Source: Acidobacteriota bacterium (GTDB taxonomy: Bacteria; Acidobacteriota; Blastocatellia; Pyrinomonadales; Pyrinomonadaceae). Taken from it: 31,792 nt of DNA. The notes beneath the pieces are model-generated. The model made no database searches and had not been told where the DNA came from. It saw nothing but the letters and a program-made list of their open reading frames with translations. The stretch lies in assembly GCA_016715115.1 (NCBI GenBank), contig JADKBM010000003.1, positions 1 to 31,792 of the forward strand, given 5' to 3'. This document shows, piece by piece, positions 27,995 to 31,792 of this stretch. A program made the translations under genes and the position numbers. Positions within the stretch are counted from its first letter, which is position 1; every line of letters begins with the position of its first letter.

Positions 27995-28245
27995 GGTAGA
28001 CGGTAGACGGGAGACGGGAGACGGGAGACGGTAGACGGGAGACGGTAGACGGGAGACGGTAGACGGTAGACGGTAGTCGGCAGTCGTGACGTCCGACCTC
28101 AGCCAACAGCTCACGGCTCACCACTTCCTGCTGACCGCTGACTGCTCATTGCTCACGACTCACAGCCGTCTACCGTCTACCGTCTACGTCTACCGTCTAC
28201 GTCTACCGTCTTCCGGTCTACCGTCTACCGTCTACCGTCTACTGC
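27995..28245. repeat. Large inverted heptamer arrays, GGTAGAC and GTCTACC
   Basis: The left arm (27995-28085) is 13 uninterrupted heptamers. The first eleven are GGTAGAC or GGGAGAC, differing only at the third base; the last two degenerate. The centre (about 28100-28165) keeps the seven-base phase with words ending GCTCA or GCTGA. The right arm (28166-28243) is CGTCTAC units, complementary to the left arm, with a few 6- and 8-base slips. The arms could form a stem of roughly 75 bp. The lytic transglycosylase stop codon lies inside the right arm. Confidence 0.9.
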
Positions 28246-29621
28246 CGCCTGGTCAAATCTTCCTTGTAGAGTTCCCGATACACTCGGTAGTTGCTCATTA
28301 CCTTGAAAACGTAGTTCTTCGTTTCGGCGAATCCGACCTCGGAAGCGAAGATCGCGGCCTCTTTGGGCTTTGTGCGTCCCAGCCAGCGAAGCGCGTTGTC
28401 CTCACCACCGTTGTAGCTCGCGGCGATGGCTTCGTACATCCCGCCGAATTCATTCTTCAGTTCGCCGATATAGTAGCTTCCGATCGCGATGTTCGTTGCC
28501 GGATCGTAAAGATCGTCCGGTTTGAGGGCCGGATAGCCCGTCAATTTGCTGTATTTGATGGCCGTATCGAAAACGAGCTGGAGCAGTCCGCGCGCCGCAG
28601 CCGGCGACTTTGCGCCGGGACGGAAGCTGCTTTCCTGTTTCATTATCGCGAGGACGAAACGCGGATCGACATTTCGGAGCTTCGCATTTCGCAGAAGTTC
28701 CGTGCGATAGAGAACCGGAAAGTCCGTGAAATTCTTTGCCGAGACGCTGACCGTCTTCTTTACCTGGCTGCCCGGATCGAGTTTCGCCAGGCGTTCGGTC
28801 GAGAGTCCTCCGTAGTAAGATGAGATGCTGTCGGGAATCGTCCGGTACGCGGTTACGGCTTCGGCGCGGCGACCTGCCTTTTCAAGTCCGTACGCGCGAA
28901 GGAAGCGCGTCTCGTCGAATCCGACCATCGAGCCGCTGAATCGGTTGAGCAACAGCAGGTCGTCCGCGGCCTTGACGACTTCGTTCCAGTTCTGCCGGAA
29001 AAGTTCCATTCTCAGGCGCGCGTGGAGCGCGTTCGTTTCGACGGGCATCCCTGAGAATCGCACCCGCGTTTTTTCGACCCAAACGTTGGCCTCGGCGTAA
29101 CGTCCCGCCTCGCGGAGCGCATCGATGATATTGAGATGGGCCGAATCGATCTTCTCACCGGTCGGGAACATTATCGTGTATTGCTCGTAAACCTTGACCG
29201 CCTCGTTCGGCTTGCTCAGGCGAACGTAACAGGCGCCCTTGAAAGCGGTTCCCTCGCGTCCTTCCTTGGTTCCGAGGTAATCGGGCGACAACTTGTCGAA
29301 CCAGTTGATCGCTTCCTGATATTTTCTTTCCCACATCAGCGAACGCGCCATTCCGAAGATCGCGCGAGACATTCCCGGGTCGGTCGGGAAATTCTCCATA
29401 AACTTCTGAAAATGTTCCCGCGCCTGCGGGAAAAGCCGGTTCGCCATATAAACATCGCCGCGGTAGAGATGCTCCTCGGCGGCCAGCGAGATCAGTTTGC
29501 CCTGAGCGTCGCGGCTCGCTGCGTCTTTCTCTGTGACGAGCCCGAGCGACGCGTCCGACTGCGCGAACACGGCAATCTGAAAGAAAATAACGAATGCTAT
29601 CGGAATAATTGTCTTTTTCAT
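28239..29621 (-). CDS. Soluble lytic murein transglycosylase-like protein (SLT domain) with TPR-like repeats
   Basis: About 460 residues, intact. It cleaves the peptidoglycan MurNAc-GlcNAc bond with 1,6-anhydro product formation, in the periplasm. The start is set at ATG 29621 because it opens a signal peptide (MKKTIIPIAFVIFFQIAVFAQ); the open frame upstream to 29768 has no sense. TPR-like helical repeats cover roughly residues 45-290 (HLYRGDVYMANRLFPQAREHF and others), as in the Slt70 superhelix. The C-terminal SLT domain has AIMKQESSFRPGAKSPAAARGLLQL with the catalytic Glu in QESSF, and AASYNGGEDNALRW. It is divergent from the M1 peptidase gene, 184 nt apart. The last codons and stop (TAG, 28239-28241) lie in the heptamer array. 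Confidence 0.92.
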   Translation of the reverse strand: MKKTIIPIAFVIFFQIAVFAQSDASLGLVTEKDAASRDAQGKLISLAAEEHLYRGDVYMANRLFPQAREHFQKFMENFPTDPGMSRAIFGMARSLMWERKYQEAINWFDKLSPDYLGTKEGREGTAFKGACYVRLSKPNEAVKVYEQYTIMFPTGEKIDSAHLNIIDALREAGRYAEANVWVEKTRVRFSGMPVETNALHARLRMELFRQNWNEVVKAADDLLLLNRFSGSMVGFDETRFLRAYGLEKAGRRAEAVTAYRTIPDSISSYYGGLSTERLAKLDPGSQVKKTVSVSAKNFTDFPVLYRTELLRNAKLRNVDPRFVLAIMKQESSFRPGAKSPAAARGLLQLVFDTAIKYSKLTGYPALKPDDLYDPATNIAIGSYYIGELKNEFGGMYEAIAASYNGGEDNALRWLGRTKPKEAAIFASEVGFAETKNYVFKVMSNYRVYRELYKEDLTRRQ

Positions 29622-29805
29622 ACTTCGAAATTGCGGGAAGCGGCAAAACTCAAGCTTAACCGATTTTTTGACGCCGCGTAAACGCCGTTGGTTGCCGTTC
29701 TTTCGACGGCCGTTGAAACAATTGCGATCGGCTTGCAAATCAGAGGGTTTAGGTCGAAAATCGTTCAATCAGATTCCGATCCAAAATCATCCAGGAGATC
29801 CTACC
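29622..29805. promoter_or_regulatory. Divergent promoter region
   Basis: 184 nt between divergently transcribed secreted-protein genes must hold both promoters; no confident -35/-10 pair is assigned. AGGAGATC at 29793-29800 is the Shine-Dalgarno for the GTG start of the M1 peptidase. Confidence 0.5.
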
Positions 29806-31792
29806 GTGAGTTTTAGACGTTTTAACGCAGTTCTTTCAATCTTATTGATATCCGCATTCGCCTTCGGTCAATCGAAATCGAAACCGTCCGACAAGTTCAA
29901 GCAACTCGACGAGGATTTGCCCACGCCCAACGAATATCGCACGGCGTCCGGCGCTCCGGGTCACAGATACTGGCAGAACCGTGCGGATTATGTGATCGAC
30001 GTCGAACTTGACGACGCCAAACAGCGCATCACCGGACGTGAGACGGTGACTTACAAGAACGTCTCGCCCGACACGCTAAACTATATCTGGTTGCAGATCG
30101 ATCAGAATCTCTTTGCCAAGGACTCCGACACTCAAAAGACACAAAACGCGCCGAATTTCGAGGGCGGCGGATTGCCTCTGAGCGTTGTTGAACAGCTTGC
30201 CGCTCGCGAGTACGACGGACGCGTCAACATTACCGAGGTCTCCCGATTCGACCGGGAAAGCGCTCAAACACACGCTCAACCGGACGATGATGCGCATCGA
30301 TCTGCCGGTTCCGCTCGTTTCCGGCGGGACGTTCGTTTTCAACGTCGCCTGGAATTACAACATCAACAACCAGCGCATCTTTGGCGGCCGCACCGGTTTC
30401 GAGTATTTTTCGCGCGACGGCAATTACATTTACGAGATCGCGCAATGGTTCCCGCGGATGGCGGCTTACACCGATTATCAGGGTTGGCAGCATCATCAAT
30501 ATCTCGGCGCCGGCGAATTCACGCTCGAATTCGGCGATTATCTCGTTCGTGTCACCGCGCCGAATGATCACGTCGTCGCCGCGACGGGCGTCCTTCAGAA
30601 CGGTGCGCAGACGCTCAAACCGGAATGGGCGGCGCGTTTGAAACAAGCCGAAACGGCCAAGGAACCGATCAAGATCGTCACCAACGAAGAGGCGAAATCG
30701 AACGAATCGAGCAAGCCGACGGGCAAGAAGACCTGGGTCTTCAAAGCCGACAACGTTCGTGATTTCGCGTTTGCATCGTCGCGCAAATTCGTCTGGGACG
30801 CGCAGGGCCACAATGTCGAAGGCAACAAAGTGACGGCGATGTCCTATTATCCGAACGAGGGGAATCCGCTCTGGGAGAAGTATTCGACCCACGCCATCAT
30901 CCATACGCTCAACGTTTATTCACGCTACACGTTCAAATATCCGTATCCGATCGCGATCTCGGTCAACGGCCCGGTCGGCGGAATGGAATATCCGATGATC
31001 TGTTTCAACGGACCGCGTCCGCTGCCCGACGGGACTTACTCGGCGCAGACCAAATACGGGCTGATCTCGGTAGTTATACACGAAGTCGGGCACAACTATT
31101 TTCCGATGGTCATCAATTCGGACGAACGCGATTGGACCTGGATGGATGAAGGCCTGAACACCTTCACGCAGTTTCTCGCCGAACAGGAATGGGAGAAGAA
31201 TACCCTTCGCGGCGCGGCGAACCGCAATTCATCACCGATTATATGACGAGCGATAATCAGGTGCCGATAATGGTCCAAAGCGACTCGCTCCTGCAGTTCG
31301 GCAACAATGCTTACGCGAAACCCGCGACCGCGCTGAACATCCTGCGCGAAACGATCCTCGGTCGCGAACTCTTCGACTTCGCGTTCAAGGAATACGCGCG
31401 CCGTTGGCAGTTCAAGCGGCCCGAACCGGCGGACTTTCCGGACGATGGAGGACGCCAGCGGTACCGATCTCGACTGGTTCTCGCGCGGCTGGTTCTATTC
31501 GACCGATCACGTCTACATTTCGATCGAGAACGTTCGGCTTTACCGGATGAATACCCGAAATCCCGACGTTGAAAAAGAGCTCCAGCGAAAGCAGGCGAAC
31601 AGCCAGCCGAAAACGCTCACCGAGAAGCGCAACGAAGAACTGCCGAAACGCCTCGACCAATACCCGTCTCTGCGCGATTTCTACAACGATTTTGACCAGT
31701 TCAAGGTGACCGACAAGGACCGCAAGGATTACGAGTCCTTCGTCGCAAATCTAGACGACAAGGAAAAGTCTTTGTTGAACGGCGACTATTAC
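29806..31792 (+). CDS. Secreted M1-family metallopeptidase (three frameshifts, 3' end outside window)
   Basis: A zinc aminopeptidase-like protein exported by a signal peptide (SFRRFNAVLSILLISAFAFGQ). The GTG at 29806 is chosen because AGGAGA lies about 8 nt upstream and it opens the signal peptide. The N-terminal beta-domain has RYWQNRADYVIDVELDD. The catalytic domain has GGMEYPM, in the place of the usual GAMEN exopeptidase motif, and VIHEVGHNYFP with HEVGH, followed 18 residues after its second His by Glu in WMDEGLNTF. Together these are the HExxH-E zinc ligands. Frame changes near 30240, 31200 and 31430 each join sensible sequence (for example DFFRTMEDASGTDLDWFSRGWFYSTDH). About 660 residues are visible and the frame is open at the window end. 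Confidence 0.9.

Noticed and set aside
29622..29768. N-terminal extension of the lytic transglycosylase
   Set aside because: The signal peptide begins at 29621; the upstream part is basic, unconserved-looking and would bury the signal sequence.
354..31792. Programmed ribosomal frameshifting as the general cause of the split genes
   Set aside because: The shifts occur in many unrelated housekeeping genes, three times in one small gene, without a shared slippery site. Indel error is simpler.

Overview
This 31.8 kb window looks like a chromosomal segment of a GC-rich, Gram-negative-like environmental bacterium. Gene content (cyclophilin pair, MltG, SPFH protein, ACT-domain threonine dehydratase, secreted M1 peptidase) and the abundance of short intergenic repeats suggest Acidobacteriota, perhaps Blastocatellia/Pyrinomonadaceae. 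That assignment is inference; no marker gene settles it.

Layout. 1-8 kb is housekeeping: a tRNA-Arg-like gene, a lipoprotein cyclophilin, dtd, a cytoplasmic cyclophilin, a Cof-type HAD phosphatase, mltG, thpR, a glutathione-peroxidase-like protein, an SPFH/band-7 protein, and a threonine ammonia-lyase with ACT domain. 8.2-10.0 kb is an IS110-family (IS1111-like) element with a broken transposase and a long, highly structured non-coding end. It abuts a 596-bp perfect tandem duplication. 10.7-17.6 kb (minus strand) is a giant LamG-domain protein, or two translationally coupled proteins, broken by frameshifts. 17.7-18.14 kb is a truncated IS3-type transposase, followed by about 0.7 kb of repeats. 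19.05-25.75 kb is a tightly packed three-gene operon: a two-nuclease protein resembling DUF2779, a type III-like Mod methyltransferase, and a Res-like helicase whose C-terminal nuclease motif is unusual. 26.1-27.5 kb holds two convergent orphan genes. 28.2-31.8 kb holds a lytic transglycosylase and a divergent secreted M1 metallopeptidase that runs off the window.

Two patterns cut across the window. First, nearly every intergenic repeat is phased at seven nucleotides although the heptamer differs from place to place, and several arrays sit as inverted arms. Second, single-base frameshifts are very common in otherwise well conserved genes, often at runs of 4-5 identical bases, yet absent from the 6.7 kb restriction-like operon. 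Most are probably assembly indels, so frameshifted genes are annotated over their full span.

The best candidate for a little-described system is the 19-25.8 kb operon. Its Mod and Res parts resemble type III restriction-modification, but the Res nuclease site departs from the usual form, and the first gene supplies two further predicted nuclease sites, one of them Cas4-like with four cysteines.
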